The notes: generated by a model not told the origin, from the letters alone. Counted from the stretch's first letter, positions 19,654 to 29,074 are shown. The stretch is 64,000 nt of DNA from JBQLZQ01 sp052168355 (GCA_052168355.1 JBQLZQ010000063.1:12691-76690); one strand, 5' to 3'. A program made the numbers and translations.

Positions 19654-20348
19654 CGGGCCACCGACGCGGTCAGGGATTCCAGCAGGCCGCGCCCGTCCAC
19701 GGTCCCCAGCGCCGGATCGTCGGCGCGCTCGGGATGGGGCATCATCCCCAGGACGGTGCCGGCCCCGTTGAGGATGCCGGCGATGTCGCGGGCCGATCCG
19801 TTGGGGTTGGCCGGCCGGTCGTCCCCGAGGTCGTCGCTATCGGCGACATAACGGAAGGCCACGCGGCCATCGCCCTCCAGCCGGTCCAGCGTGTCGGCGT
19901 CGGCGACGTAGTTGCCGTCATGATGGGCGACGGGAATGCGCAAGACCTGGCCCGTGCGGTAGCGGTCGGTAAAGCGGGTTGCGTCCGTCTCGACCCGGAT
20001 GGCGACGGTCCGGCTGACGAATTTGAGATCGGCGTTGCGGATCAGCGCGCCCGGCAGCAGACCCGCCTCGGTCAGCACCTGAAACCCGTTGCAGATGCCC
20101 AGCACCGGCACCCCGGCGGCGGCGCGGGCGGCCACGTCCCGCATGATCGGAGAATGCGCCGCCATCGCCCCGGCGCGCAGATAGTCGCCATAGGAAAAGC
20201 CGCCAGGCACCACGATCAGATCGACCGCCGGCAGGGTCGGTTCGCGGTGCCACACCAGGCGGGCGTCGCAGCCGTCGATGCGGTTGAGCGCGTCCAACGC
20301 GTCGCGGTCGCAGTTGGAGGCGGGAAACTGGATGACGGCAGCCTTCAT
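19650..20348 (-). CDS. purQ: Phosphoribosylformylglycinamidine synthase, glutaminase subunit
   Basis: 232 residues from ATG 20348; the upstream in-frame extension is proline/arginine-rich and not PurQ-like. Class I glutamine amidotransferase with nucleophile C86 in GICNGFQ and the His-Glu pair in MMPHPER near the C-terminus. It supplies ammonia to PurL, translationally coupled downstream. Its usual partner purS is not next to it but about 2 kb away, beyond alkA and a cyclase gene. Confidence 0.96.
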
Positions 20349-20487
20349 GGCCGGCGGTTTAGCCCGGCGAGGCGGCCTTGGCAAGCGGGACGGCGCCCCG
20401 GGAAACCGAACAGGCACCCCGTTCTATTTGAGAGGCGGAACAGCCATTCGAAGGTGTAGTATCTATCGACGTGAACCGGGTGCGCCG

Positions 20488-21723
20488 ATGACGCCTTCCG
20501 ATCCTGTTCTTTCGGCCGAGGAGATCGCCCTGATGTCCGGCTGCGCCCCGGCGGCCCTGGCGCGGCTGGTCGATTTTGGCCTGGTGCCGGAACAAGGGCT
20601 CACCCGGCAGGACGTCACCGGCATCCGGCTTCTGCTCGGCCTGGACGCTTCCGGCATCGACCTTGCCGTCGCGGCGACCGCGTTGCGCGCCGACGGTACG
20701 CCGCTTGACTTCCTGCGCCGGCTGACGGTGGAGCCGACGGTCCTGTCCCGCCATACCTTCGGCGAGCTGTCCCGGGAACTGGCGCTCCGCGGCGAGGATG
20801 TGACCCGCCTGTTCGTCGCCGCCGGGCTGCCCGTTCCCGACCCGGACCGCAGGGCCCGCGAGGACGAGGTCGCGCTCCTGCGGATCTTCGCCATGGCCTT
20901 GAAGAGCGGCGTCTCCGCCGATGCCGCCGCGCGGGTGCTGCGGGTCTTCGGTCATGCGGCCAGGCGGGCGTCGGAATCCATGCGCGACATGTTCCGCAGC
21001 GAGGTGGAGGACACCCTCCGGCGCGAGGGGCTAAGCCCTTCCGCCATCATGTCTGCCGCGGCGGAGCGTCGTGTACCGCTGCAGCGCATGGGTTTGGACG
21101 TTGTGCGGCTTCTGCATCTGCGTTATCTGGAAGAAGTGGTCTTCGAGAATGTGGGGCTGTGGTTCGAAACCGAATTGGCGCCGCCGGAGCGCATGCGGCC
21201 CATCCACAAGTCGGTACCGGCGGTGGCTTTCGCCGACATTGTCGGCTTCACCCCGATGACCCGGGAGATGGGCGACGAGGAAGCCGCGACGAAAGCGGCG
21301 CAGTTCGAAGCATTGGCGCAGGAGGTGATCATCATCTCCCACGGCCGCATCGTCAAATCGTTGGGCGATGGCCTGCTCCTCTTTTTTCGCGACGCCGGAC
21401 GAGCGCCCGCAAGCTGTGCAGCCCTGATCGACCGGGTTCGCGCCGCCGGATTGCCGCCCATCCGGATTGGCCTTGCGGTCGGCGCCGTCCTCTCCCGCGA
21501 CGGTGACATCTTCGGCACCACCGTCAATCTGGCGGCTAGGCTGGTCGGTTTCGCCGAAGCCGGGCAGGTGGTTGCCGATGCCCCGTCGGCGATGGCGGTG
21601 GGGCTCGAGTCGGGTCACTGGGTTCCTTGCGGCCGGGTAACACCCAAAGGGATGACGGAGGTCGATCTGGTGGCGCTCGATCGTCAGGACATTGCCCGCC
21701 GGGCCGCGATCGTGCCCAGATAA
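20488..21723 (+). CDS. Class III adenylate/guanylate cyclase with N-terminal helical (MerR-like) region
   Basis: 411 residues from ATG 20488; the longer frame upstream reads through the purQ promoter region. About residues 1-110 resemble a MerR-type helix-turn-helix (EEIALMSGCAPAALARLVDFGLVPEQGLTRQDV), followed by a helical linker. The C-terminal catalytic domain has the first metal Asp in FADIVGFTPMT, the second in KSLGDGLLLFF, and the GTTVNLAARLVG dimer element. It likely makes a cyclic nucleotide. No membrane helix is visible, so it should be cytosolic. It sits inside the purine gene block on the opposite strand and overlaps alkA by 40 bp tail to tail. Confidence 0.85.
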   Translation: MTPSDPVLSAEEIALMSGCAPAALARLVDFGLVPEQGLTRQDVTGIRLLLGLDASGIDLAVAATALRADGTPLDFLRRLTVEPTVLSRHTFGELSRELALRGEDVTRLFVAAGLPVPDPDRRAREDEVALLRIFAMALKSGVSADAAARVLRVFGHAARRASESMRDMFRSEVEDTLRREGLSPSAIMSAAAERRVPLQRMGLDVVRLLHLRYLEEVVFENVGLWFETELAPPERMRPIHKSVPAVAFADIVGFTPMTREMGDEEAATKAAQFEALAQEVIIISHGRIVKSLGDGLLLFFRDAGRAPASCAALIDRVRAAGLPPIRIGLAVGAVLSRDGDIFGTTVNLAARLVGFAEAGQVVADAPSAMAVGLESGHWVPCGRVTPKGMTEVDLVALDRQDIARRAAIVPR

Positions 21724-22382
21724 TAGTGCCAGATCAGCAGCGTCGCGGCGGTGCGCCGGGGGCGCCAGGCGTCGCCCATGGCCCGCAGCGCCTTGGGCGC
21801 GGGGCGGGCGTCCAGTTCCGCCAGCCACTGCCAGCCGATCTGCAGGGCGAGGTCCCCGGCCGGCAGGATGTCCCGCCGCCCAAGCGCCCACAGAAGATAG
21901 CATTCGGCGGTCCATGGCCCGATGCCCTTGAGCCGGCACAGCACCGTCATGGCGGCATCGTCATCCAGACGGTCCAGCGCGGCCAGGTCCAGGTCGCCCG
22001 CCGCGATCGTCCGGGCCAGTCCGCGCGCGTAACCGGCCTTCTGGCGGCTGAAGCCGCAGCGTCGCAGCACGTCGTCGTCCAGGTCCAGAAAGCGGGACGG
22101 GCTCACCGTGCCCAGGATCCCGCACAGCCGCTCGTACATTGCCCGCGCCGCGGCGATGGAGACCTGCTGCTCCAGGATGAGATAAAGGAGGGTGCCGAAG
22201 GTGGCGGGCCGCAGCGTCAGCGGAAAGTCGCCGGCCACCAGGGCCGCGCGGCCGAAAGCCGGGTCGGAGTCCGCCAGCGCGGCGACATCGGCCCGCAAGG
22301 CCGCGACACGCTCGTCGGTCCCGGCGACGTGGACGGTCGGGGCCGCTGTCCCTTTGGCCTGGGCGGTATCGGAAGCGGTCAT
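21684..22382 (-). CDS. DNA-3-methyladenine glycosylase II-like HhH-GPD protein
   Basis: 232 residues. The helix-hairpin-helix LKGIGPWTAEC at 151-161 and the catalytic Asp D177 in LPAGDLALQIG are those of AlkA-type base-excision glycosylases, which remove alkylated purines. The N-terminal TFGTLLYLILEQQVSIAAA helix is also typical. It lacks the N-terminal AlkA_N barrel of the E. coli enzyme, as many shorter homologues do. It follows purS by 21 bp and so is probably read from the purCS promoter. Confidence 0.88.
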   Translation of the reverse strand: MTASDTAQAKGTAAPTVHVAGTDERVAALRADVAALADSDPAFGRAALVAGDFPLTLRPATFGTLLYLILEQQVSIAAARAMYERLCGILGTVSPSRFLDLDDDVLRRCGFSRQKAGYARGLARTIAAGDLDLAALDRLDDDAAMTVLCRLKGIGPWTAECYLLWALGRRDILPAGDLALQIGWQWLAELDARPAPKALRAMGDAWRPRRTAATLLIWHYYLGTIAARRAMS

Positions 22383-22403
22383 GGGGCGGCGGCGCGGCGG
22401 GCG

Positions 22404-22649
22404 TCAGCCGGCCATGTCGATGGCGTAGCTTTCGATCACCGGGTTGGCGAGAAGGGTCCGGCACATTTCCTCGACCCTGCGGCGAGCCTCGTCCGGGTCC
22501 GTGTCCTCCAGATCCAACTCGATCAGCTTGCCCTGGCGAACCTCGCCGACCCCGTCGAAGCCGAGGCCCCGCAGGGCGTTGCCGATGGCCTTGCCCTGCG
22601 GATCCAGAACCCCGTCCTTGAGCGTGACGTGGACGCGGGCCCTTATCAC
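22404..22649 (-). CDS. purS: Phosphoribosylformylglycinamidine synthase subunit PurS
   Basis: 81 residues from GTG 22649, which overlaps the purC stop as GTGA. The family pattern is complete: a beta strand RARVHVTLKDGVLDPQGKAI, then GLGFDGVGEVRQGKLIEL, then a C-terminal EMCRTLLANPVIESY. PurS bridges PurL and PurQ in the FGAM synthase complex. An alternative longer frame exists but the prefix is a purC shadow. Confidence 0.93.
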   Translation of the reverse strand: MIRARVHVTLKDGVLDPQGKAIGNALRGLGFDGVGEVRQGKLIELDLEDTDPDEARRRVEEMCRTLLANPVIESYAIDMAG

Positions 22650-23458
22650 GTGGCCGACTTCGAGCGGCGGGCCTTGCGGGCCGGCGGGGGCTCGGCGGCG
22701 GTCCGCGACGATTTGATGTCGACCAACTCGCCCTCCGGCAGGATGCCCAGGCGCCGCGCCACCTCGCGATAAGCCTCCTCGACATGGCCCAGATCCTGGC
22801 GGAACCGGTCCTTGTCCATCTTCTCGTTGGTCGACACGTCCCACAGCCGGCAATTGTCGGGGCTGATCTCATCGGCCAGAACGATGCGCATATCGCCATG
22901 CTCGTTGTAGAGCCGGCCGAACTCCAGCTTGAAGTCTACCAGCTTCAGGCCGGCGCCCAGGAACAGACCGGACAGGTAGTCGTTGACCCGCAGCGCCAGG
23001 GACATGATGTCGTCGAGGTCCTGGGGGGTGGCCCAGCCAAAGGCCGTGATATGCTCCTCCGACACCATCGGATCGTTCAGCTCATCGGACTTGTAATAAT
23101 ATTCCACGATGGACCGGGGCAGGCCCGACCCTTCCTCAAGCCCGAAACGCTTGACGAGCGATCCCGCCGCGACATTGCGGATCACGACCTCGATCGGAAT
23201 AATCTCAACCTCACGAACCAGTTGCTCGCGCATGTTCAGACGGCGCATGAAGTGCGTGGGGACTCCGATTTCCGAAAGCCGGGTCATCAGGAACTCGGAA
23301 ATCCGATTGTTCAGCACGCCCTTGCCGGAGATGGTGCCTTTCTTCTGATTGTTGAACGCGGTGGCATCGTCCTTGAAGTACTGGACGAGCGTGCCGGGTT
23401 CCGGTCCTTCGAACAGGACCTTTGCCTTACCTTCGTATATCCGCCTGCGACGGGCCAT
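22646..23458 (-). CDS. purC: Phosphoribosylaminoimidazole-succinocarboxamide synthase
   Basis: 270 residues. SAICAR synthetase signatures are complete: IYEGKAKVLFEGPEPGTL at the N-terminus, EVVIRNVAAGS, KLVDFKLEFG and LADEISPDNCRLWD. It joins aspartate to CAIR in purine synthesis. The last 20 residues are a basic tail of the type seen in alphaproteobacterial PurC. It is the first gene of the minus-strand unit purC-purS-alkA. Confidence 0.97.
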   Translation of the reverse strand: MARRRRIYEGKAKVLFEGPEPGTLVQYFKDDATAFNNQKKGTISGKGVLNNRISEFLMTRLSEIGVPTHFMRRLNMREQLVREVEIIPIEVVIRNVAAGSLVKRFGLEEGSGLPRSIVEYYYKSDELNDPMVSEEHITAFGWATPQDLDDIMSLALRVNDYLSGLFLGAGLKLVDFKLEFGRLYNEHGDMRIVLADEISPDNCRLWDVSTNEKMDKDRFRQDLGHVEEAYREVARRLGILPEGELVDIKSSRTAAEPPPARKARRSKSAT

Positions 23459-23563
23459 TATGAGATGCCTTCCAAGGAGGGGGCGGCGCTGGAAAACCGG
23501 GCGCCGTCCCGACAGGCTCCAGATATATCAAGCCTACCGGCGATTCTCAATCGACGCTGTTGG

Positions 23564-24298
23564 TTAATCTCGTTCCATCGGCTGAAACTGGCCGAAAGCC
23601 GCCATTCCCGGAGAAAACAGCCAGATCGACCGAGCCGCCGCCCGGGCCGCCGCCGGCAGGGCGATCAGGCTGGTCGCCTGGCCCGCCGGCCCTGCCGGTC
23701 CCGTCAGGGCGTCCTGCCAGTCGGCCATGGCGGGGGCCCAGGCGGCAAGGTCCAGGGGATCGGGGACCGGTGGCAAGACGGCGCCGGAGCCGGCGGCCGG
23801 GGGCGGGCCCACGGTCAGGACATGCAAGCCGGCGGTCATCGGTCTGACCCGGACCGCCGCCCGGTCGGGCCCGCCCTCGTGGCGGAAGACATAGGCGTCG
23901 CGGTTGTCGGCCACCATCAGGACAAAGGGGTCATAGGCCCGCCCGTCCAGAGCGCTGAGCGCCTCGGCGGCGGCGACCGCGTCGGCATGGTCGACCGCCT
24001 CCAGCGCCAGTTCATCCCGATCCCGCCGGTCGGGGCCCGGTCCCGTCGGGTCGCCCAGCAGCAGCGCCACCACTCCGTCGTCATTGACCGCCAGGCGGCT
24101 GCCCATGCCGTCCTGCAGGCCCACCACTTCCTCCCGGTCCTGCCAATGCCGCCCCGGCGCTCCCGGCGCCGTTTCCGGCGTTTCCATCCGGCGGCAGGCC
24201 AGCAGCAGCGGCCAGCCGGCGCCCGGTTGCCATGCGATGGCCGCGGTGACGGCGCTTTCAGCGCGTCCGGGAACATGGAAACGGGTGATTTCGGTCAT
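23564..24298 (-). CDS. NRDE/TANGO2-like protein with degenerate N-terminal motif
   Basis: 244 residues. The order of blocks resembles the NRDE (TANGO2) family: a strand with LLLACRRMETPET, then WQDREEVVGLQDGMGSRLAVNDDGVVALLLG, then the DPFVLMVADNRDAYVFRHEGG strand typical of these Ntn-like proteins. The hallmark Asn-Arg-Asp-Glu after the first strand is replaced by RRME, so activity of the classical type is doubtful. TANGO2 relatives have been linked to haem handling. I am only moderately sure of the family. Confidence 0.6.
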   Translation of the reverse strand: MTEITRFHVPGRAESAVTAAIAWQPGAGWPLLLACRRMETPETAPGAPGRHWQDREEVVGLQDGMGSRLAVNDDGVVALLLGDPTGPGPDRRDRDELALEAVDHADAVAAAEALSALDGRAYDPFVLMVADNRDAYVFRHEGGPDRAAVRVRPMTAGLHVLTVGPPPAAGSGAVLPPVPDPLDLAAWAPAMADWQDALTGPAGPAGQATSLIALPAAARAAARSIWLFSPGMAAFGQFQPMERD

Positions 24299-24412
24299 GC
24301 AACCCACTATATAGAGCGCGAACGGCGGCGCCATCCATGGTGCCGGCCATGAACGGTGCAACCGTCCCGGGCGGTCTCTAGCTGGCCCCCCAAGAATGAG
24401 GAGAGTGTCGGC

Positions 24413-24736
24413 ATGTCGACCTTTGACGAGCGGGAAAAAGGCTTCGAGGCGAAGTTCAAGCACGACGCGGAAACCCTGTTCCGCATCCATAACCGGCGCA
24501 ACAAGCTGCTGGGCCTGTGGGCGGCGGAACTGATGAGCCTGACGGGACCGAAGGCTGAAGATTACGCCAAGGCGGTGGTCGCCGCCGATTTCGAGAAGCC
24601 CGGCGACGACGACGTTCACGACAAGGTCGAGGCGGACCTGAAGGACCACAAGGTCGATCTGTCCGACCATATGCTGCGGCGCAAGATGGACGAACTGCTC
24701 GAGGTGGCCCGCCAGCAGATTCTCAAGGAGGCCTGA
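24413..24736 (+). CDS. DUF1476 protein, F1-ATPase zeta-type inhibitor
   Basis: 107 residues from ATG 24413, with GAGGAGAG upstream. The family pattern is MSTFDEREKGFEAKFKHD at the N-terminus, then RRNKLLGLWAAELMSL, and a helical C-terminus DHMLRRKMDELLEVARQQI. In Paracoccus the zeta subunit of this family binds F1 and blocks ATP hydrolysis, restricted to alphaproteobacteria as far as I recall. Location away from atp genes is usual. Confidence 0.9.
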   Translation: MSTFDEREKGFEAKFKHDAETLFRIHNRRNKLLGLWAAELMSLTGPKAEDYAKAVVAADFEKPGDDDVHDKVEADLKDHKVDLSDHMLRRKMDELLEVARQQILKEA

Positions 24737-24750
24737 GACCGCTTCGTTTC

Positions 24751-26535
24751 TCAGACGTAAAGTCCGGAAAACACCACCGCCACGCCGGCGAGCGTGAGGC
24801 CGACCCGGGCGATGACGGTGTGGGGCGCGATCAGGCCGTGGGACAGCAGCGTCAGGCCGGCTCCGACCCGCACAACCGCCAGCAGCGCCCCGGCCGGACT
24901 TTCGCCCAGCCCGATCAGGTCCGGATTGGCGATCATGCCCAACGGAATGATGTAGAGACCGACCCCCAGGGCCATCGCGGTGACGGCGACCTTCAGCCAG
25001 TTTTCGCCGATCATCCCGGCGGCGATGAACACCGCGCCGCAGACCGGCGGCGTGATGGTCGACAAAAGCGCGTACCAGAAGACGAAAAGGTGGGCCTGAA
25101 GCGGCTCGAGCCCCAGCTGGATCAGGGCCGGCCCGGCGACGGACACGCAGATCACATAGGCCGCCGTCGTCGGCACCTCCATGCCCAGGACCAGGCAGGC
25201 AAGCGCGGTCAGCAGCAAGGACGGCCACAGCAGGCCCCCCGATCCCTCGATGATGAGCGAGGTGATCTTGACCCCGAGGCCGGTGATCGAAAGAACCCCA
25301 ATGATGATCGATGCGCACAGGATGATGGCCGCGATCAGCGATACCTGGCGTGCCGCGGTGATGACCGCCCGGACCAGCCGGTCGGCGATCTGGGCCTGGC
25401 GGCTTTCCAGTTTGCCGTTGACGAACAAAAGCAGCGTGCCGGCCAGGATCGCCATCGCGGCGGCGTATTCCGGCGTCACCCTGGAGACGAACATGCCCCA
25501 CAGCAGGACGGAAAACGGCACCAGGAAGAACAGCGACGTCACGATGACGTCACGCAGGGCCGGGCGGTCCTCGGCCGCGACGCCGCGCAGTTCGTGCCGC
25601 CTCGAATAGGCGTTGATCCCGACCCAGACGGCCAGGAAGTACAGGAACGCCGGAAGGACGGCGGCGGCCATGATGGATGTGTAGGGAACGCCGGTCAGTT
25701 CGACCATGACGAAGGCGCCCGCACCCATCAGCGGCGGCATGATCTGGCCGCCCGAGGAGGCGACCGCCTCGACCGCGGCGGCCAGGCGTTTGGGGTAGCC
25801 GAGCCTGACCATGGCCGGGAGGGTAATGGCGCCCGTGGAGGCCACATTGGCCGAGGCCGACCCGGAAATCGATCCAAACAGCGCCGAGGAGATGACCGAG
25901 ACCTTGGCGGCGCCGCCCTTGAGCCGTCCGGCCGCCGCGGCGGCCACGTTCATGAAGCCCTGGCCAGCCTCGCCGGCGTTCAGCACCGATCCGAAGATGA
26001 CGAAAATGGCGACGACGCCGACCGACACGCCGGTCAAGGTGCCCCAGAGGCCGCCCTCGGCGATCGTCAGGGTACCGAGAAAGCTGTTGAGCGGGGTGCC
26101 GGAGTGACCGAATTCGCCCGGAACGTACTGCCCGAAAAGCCCGTACAACAGGGCCGAGCCGGCCACCAGCGGCAACGGCCAGCCGATGGCCCGTCGGGCC
26201 GCTTCCAAGGTGACGAGCAGCAGGATCACGGCCACGGCAATCTGAAAACCGCCTTCCAGGAAGCCGTACTGATCGCCCAGACGGTCGCTCTGGGTGGCCA
26301 CCCACACCGCCGCGCCGACCCCCAGAACCGTCAACACCGCGCCGGAGGCGGCCAATACCCGGCCCTGCGCCCCGAACAGGAAGATGAAGGGCAGGATGAA
26401 GGCCATGTGCAGGGGCCGGCTGACCAGGTTCGGAACCAGCCCCCAAAAGATCAACGCCAGGTGATAGCCGACCAGCGCCGTGGCCAGCAAAAGCCAGAGC
26501 GTCCGCGCGACAATGCCGCTCGGGAGAAGATCCAT
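24751..26535 (-). CDS. TRAP transporter fused permease (DctQM), TAXI type
   Basis: 594 residues, fused 4TM + 12TM permease as found with TAXI binding proteins. Landmark loops are GSISGSASANVASTGAITLPAMVRLGYPK, AAVEAVASSGGQIMPPLMGAGAFVM, and VPTTAAYVICVSVAGPALIQLG with FWYALLSTITPPVCGAVF near the end. The N-terminal DctQ-like part is short. It moves the ligand brought by the TAXI protein encoded 77 bp upstream. Substrate unknown. Confidence 0.92.
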   Translation of the reverse strand: MDLLPSGIVARTLWLLLATALVGYHLALIFWGLVPNLVSRPLHMAFILPFIFLFGAQGRVLAASGAVLTVLGVGAAVWVATQSDRLGDQYGFLEGGFQIAVAVILLLVTLEAARRAIGWPLPLVAGSALLYGLFGQYVPGEFGHSGTPLNSFLGTLTIAEGGLWGTLTGVSVGVVAIFVIFGSVLNAGEAGQGFMNVAAAAAGRLKGGAAKVSVISSALFGSISGSASANVASTGAITLPAMVRLGYPKRLAAAVEAVASSGGQIMPPLMGAGAFVMVELTGVPYTSIMAAAVLPAFLYFLAVWVGINAYSRRHELRGVAAEDRPALRDVIVTSLFFLVPFSVLLWGMFVSRVTPEYAAAMAILAGTLLLFVNGKLESRQAQIADRLVRAVITAARQVSLIAAIILCASIIIGVLSITGLGVKITSLIIEGSGGLLWPSLLLTALACLVLGMEVPTTAAYVICVSVAGPALIQLGLEPLQAHLFVFWYALLSTITPPVCGAVFIAAGMIGENWLKVAVTAMALGVGLYIIPLGMIANPDLIGLGESPAGALLAVVRVGAGLTLLSHGLIAPHTVIARVGLTLAGVAVVFSGLYV

Positions 26536-26564
26536 CGTGTCAATCGTTCGGAAAAGGCCGCCGC

Positions 26565-26593
26565 GCGGCCGGACCTCCGCTGCGTCCGGCCGC
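26565..26593 (-). promoter_or_regulatory. Stem-loop between TAXI binding-protein gene and permease gene
   Basis: GCGGCCGGAC (26565-26574) and GTCCGGCCGC (26584-26593) form a perfect 10-bp stem with a 9-nt loop, 20 bp after the binding-protein stop and without a T tract. Such structures commonly protect the upstream message, giving more binding protein than permease. Confidence 0.6.
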
Positions 26594-26612
26594 CACGGTG
26601 TCGCCCGTCAGG

Positions 26613-27572
26613 TCACATCTGCGCGTCGGTCAGGACGATGCCCGCTTCTTCGTAATAGCGGACGGCGCCGGGATGGATCTTGCCGTCGATGGTCGCCATC
26701 AATGCGACATCGACCCCGTCCCACCAGGGCGCGCCGTTGGCCATCCTGGCCTTGCTGTCCCAGAAGGTCTTGGTGAGCGCGTAGGCGGTATCGTCGTCCA
26801 TGGCGGTGGTGGTGTAGGCCACGACCGGCAGCGACGTCGTCAGGATGTCGGCATCCTGCCCGGCATAGGTGCCGGCGGGGATGGTCAGGGGCGTCCGCTT
26901 GGTCTCGGCGACCTGATCGTCGCTGAGCGAGAGGACCGTCACCGGCGTCGACGCCGCGGCCTCGACCACGTTCGGCGCCGGCCAGGACCCGGCGGTGACG
27001 AACCCGTCGATCTGGCCGTTCTTCAGCGCGGCGACCGCGTTGGACAGTTCGGCGTCGGCGATCTCGACCTTGTCGGCAAGACCGAACAGATCGAGGTACT
27101 TTTCCCCCTCGGTGGCGCCGAACGACCCTTTGCCCAACAGGATGGTCTTGCCTTCCAGGCCCGCGAAGTCGGTCACGCCGCTGGCTTCGGACATCACGAA
27201 GTGCATGGTCAGCGACGGGATCGGGAACAGGGCGCGGATTTCGTCGAACTTCGGGTCTCCCTTGCCTTCGAACATCGCCGCGCCACTTTGGGCCAGCCCC
27301 ACCAGCGACGGCGGCGTGGTGAAGACGTAGTCGCCGCCGCGGGCCCTGACCTCCATCACGTTCTGGACCGATCCCTGGCTTTCCTCGACGGTGACGATGA
27401 TGTCGCCATCGGTTCCGGCCTTCATCGCCTCGGCGATCTCCACACCCATCTGATAATAGGACGATCCGGTCTTGGCCGACTTATAGGTCACCCGCGTTTC
27501 GGCGACGGCCGTGGTGGCGCCGATGGCGGTGACCGCCAGGGCCAGCGCGGTCGTCTTGAACACGTTCGTCAT
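26613..27572 (-). CDS. TAXI-family TRAP substrate-binding protein
   Basis: 319 residues with signal peptide MTNVFKTTALALAVTAIGATTAVA. The mature part shows the TAXI pattern: SAKTGSSYYQMGVEIAEAM, then YVFTTPPSLVGLAQSGA, GLEGKTILLGKGSFGATEGEKYLDLFG, and the C-terminal PGAVRYYEEAGI. An AGGAGG site precedes the ATG. TAXI proteins bind small acids such as glutamate or 2-oxoglutarate in characterised cases; the ligand here is unknown. Confidence 0.92.
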   Translation of the reverse strand: MTNVFKTTALALAVTAIGATTAVAETRVTYKSAKTGSSYYQMGVEIAEAMKAGTDGDIIVTVEESQGSVQNVMEVRARGGDYVFTTPPSLVGLAQSGAAMFEGKGDPKFDEIRALFPIPSLTMHFVMSEASGVTDFAGLEGKTILLGKGSFGATEGEKYLDLFGLADKVEIADAELSNAVAALKNGQIDGFVTAGSWPAPNVVEAAASTPVTVLSLSDDQVAETKRTPLTIPAGTYAGQDADILTTSLPVVAYTTTAMDDDTAYALTKTFWDSKARMANGAPWWDGVDVALMATIDGKIHPGAVRYYEEAGIVLTDAQM

Positions 27573-27781
27573 TGCGAACCTCCTCGTTGTTCTGCTTGGG
27601 GATGCCAGGGAGTCAGTTGAGCCAGAGCCTATCGGCTTGGATCAGACCGGCCAGCTCGACCGTCCTGCCTTGGGCGACAGCCGTCGCCATCTCCAGTGCC
27701 TGATATTCAAGCAGCGCCATAGTCCACTTTTCCCGGAGTGCAAAGCGCAAGAAAACCAGGCTCATCGCCCGGTTTTCCCGC

Positions 27782-27810
27782 ATAATCAACGTGTTTTCGA
27801 CTTCGGTCAA
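27782..27810 (-). promoter_or_regulatory. Candidate sigma-70 promoter for the TAXI operon
   Basis: On the minus strand TTGACC and GATTAT are separated by 17 bp, about 210 bp upstream of the TAXI start. The 280-bp intergenic stretch otherwise holds only a TTG-started 65-codon frame without family resemblance, which I do not accept as a gene. Confidence 0.35.
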
Positions 27811-27852
27811 TCCAGCCTGTCAGCTCCCTTCAGGGTGGGCCCAGGCAACCGG

Positions 27853-28989
27853 TCAGGCCAGAACGTTGACCGCCTTGGTCATGTCGGCCATCGGGTGGCG
27901 CTCGGCGCGTTCCAGGGCCAGGCCGTTGCGATCGAACAGGTGACAGGTCGACGCCTGCACCCCGATGCTGACATCGTCGCCGGCCCGGACCCGGCTGTCG
28001 CCCGCGGTCTGCAGGGTGATCAGATTGTCCTTGTCGGTGCGGACATAGGCGTAGGTATCGCCGCCCAGCCGCTCGACCACGAAGACGCGGCCAAGGATGG
28101 TGCCGTCGGCGCCGTCGCTTTCCACCAGATGTTCCGGCCGGACGCCCAGGGTGGCGGTCTGGCCGGCGGTGATGGCGCCGGGCTGGATCGGGACGTTGAC
28201 CGACGACCCGCCCGGCAGGGCCACCTTGGCGAACTGGTTGTCCACGGCCTCGACCCGGGTTTCGATGAAGTTCATCTTGGGCGACCCGATAAAGCCGGCG
28301 ACGAACAGGTTCCGCGGATGGTGGTAGAGCTCCAGCGGCGAGCCCACCTGTTCCACGATGCCGGCGTGCAGCACCACGATCTTGTCGGCCAGGGTCATCG
28401 CCTCGACCTGATCGTGTGTGACATAGACCATGGTGGCGTTGAGTTCGCCATGCAGGCGGGCGATCTCGATGCGCATCTGCACGCGCAGGGCGGCGTCCAG
28501 GTTGGACAGCGGTTCGTCGAACAGGAACACCTTGGGATTGCGCACGATGGCCCGGCCGATGGCCACGCGCTGCCGCTGGCCGCCCGACAGCTCCTTGGGC
28601 TTGCGGCTCAGCAGGTTTTCAAGCTGCAGGATGCGGGCCGCGTCGCCCACCTTCTGGTCGATGCTCTCCCGGCTTTCCTTGGCCAGCTTGAGGCCGAAGG
28701 CCATGTTTTCCTGGACCGTCATATGCGGGTAGAGCGCGTAGGACTGAAACACCATGGCGATACCGCGCTGGGCCGGCGGCAGGTCGTTGACCCGGTCGCC
28801 GTCGATCATCAGGTCGCCGCTGGTGATATCCTCCAGACCCGCGATCAGGCGCAGAAGGGTGGACTTGCCGCAGCCCGACGGGCCGACGAAGACGACGAAT
28901 TCGTTGTCGCGGATCTCCAGATCGACACCCTTGATGATCTCCAGATCACCGAAGGATTTGCGCACCTGCTTCAGAACGACTTCGGCCAT
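27853..28989 (-). CDS. Sugar ABC transporter ATP-binding protein (MalK/UgpC type)
   Basis: 378 residues from ATG 28989. Walker A GPSGCGKST at 36-44, Q-loop MVFQSYALYPHMTV, signature LSGGQRQRVAIGRA, Walker B FLFDEPLSNLDA and the H-loop YVTHDQVEAMT are complete. The C-terminal OB-like regulatory domain (GVRPEHL) is typical of the MalK/UgpC/ThuK group, which can energise several sugar importers. Last gene of the minus-strand order binding protein, permease, permease, ATPase. Confidence 0.94.
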   Translation of the reverse strand: MAEVVLKQVRKSFGDLEIIKGVDLEIRDNEFVVFVGPSGCGKSTLLRLIAGLEDITSGDLMIDGDRVNDLPPAQRGIAMVFQSYALYPHMTVQENMAFGLKLAKESRESIDQKVGDAARILQLENLLSRKPKELSGGQRQRVAIGRAIVRNPKVFLFDEPLSNLDAALRVQMRIEIARLHGELNATMVYVTHDQVEAMTLADKIVVLHAGIVEQVGSPLELYHHPRNLFVAGFIGSPKMNFIETRVEAVDNQFAKVALPGGSSVNVPIQPGAITAGQTATLGVRPEHLVESDGADGTILGRVFVVERLGGDTYAYVRTDKDNLITLQTAGDSRVRAGDDVSIGVQASTCHLFDRNGLALERAERHPMADMTKAVNVLA

Positions 28990-29074
28990 GTGTGTCCTCC
29001 ATTTATAAACGATACCGGCGGCCGGCGGGGCCCCCATCCATCGAAATTTTCCCGTGGCCAGGCCCGGGTGTCCG

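Noticed and set aside
27613..27810. 65-codon minus-strand frame between the TAXI and ABC genes
   Set aside because: TTG start, no ribosome site, no recognised family; its start coincides with a candidate promoter element.
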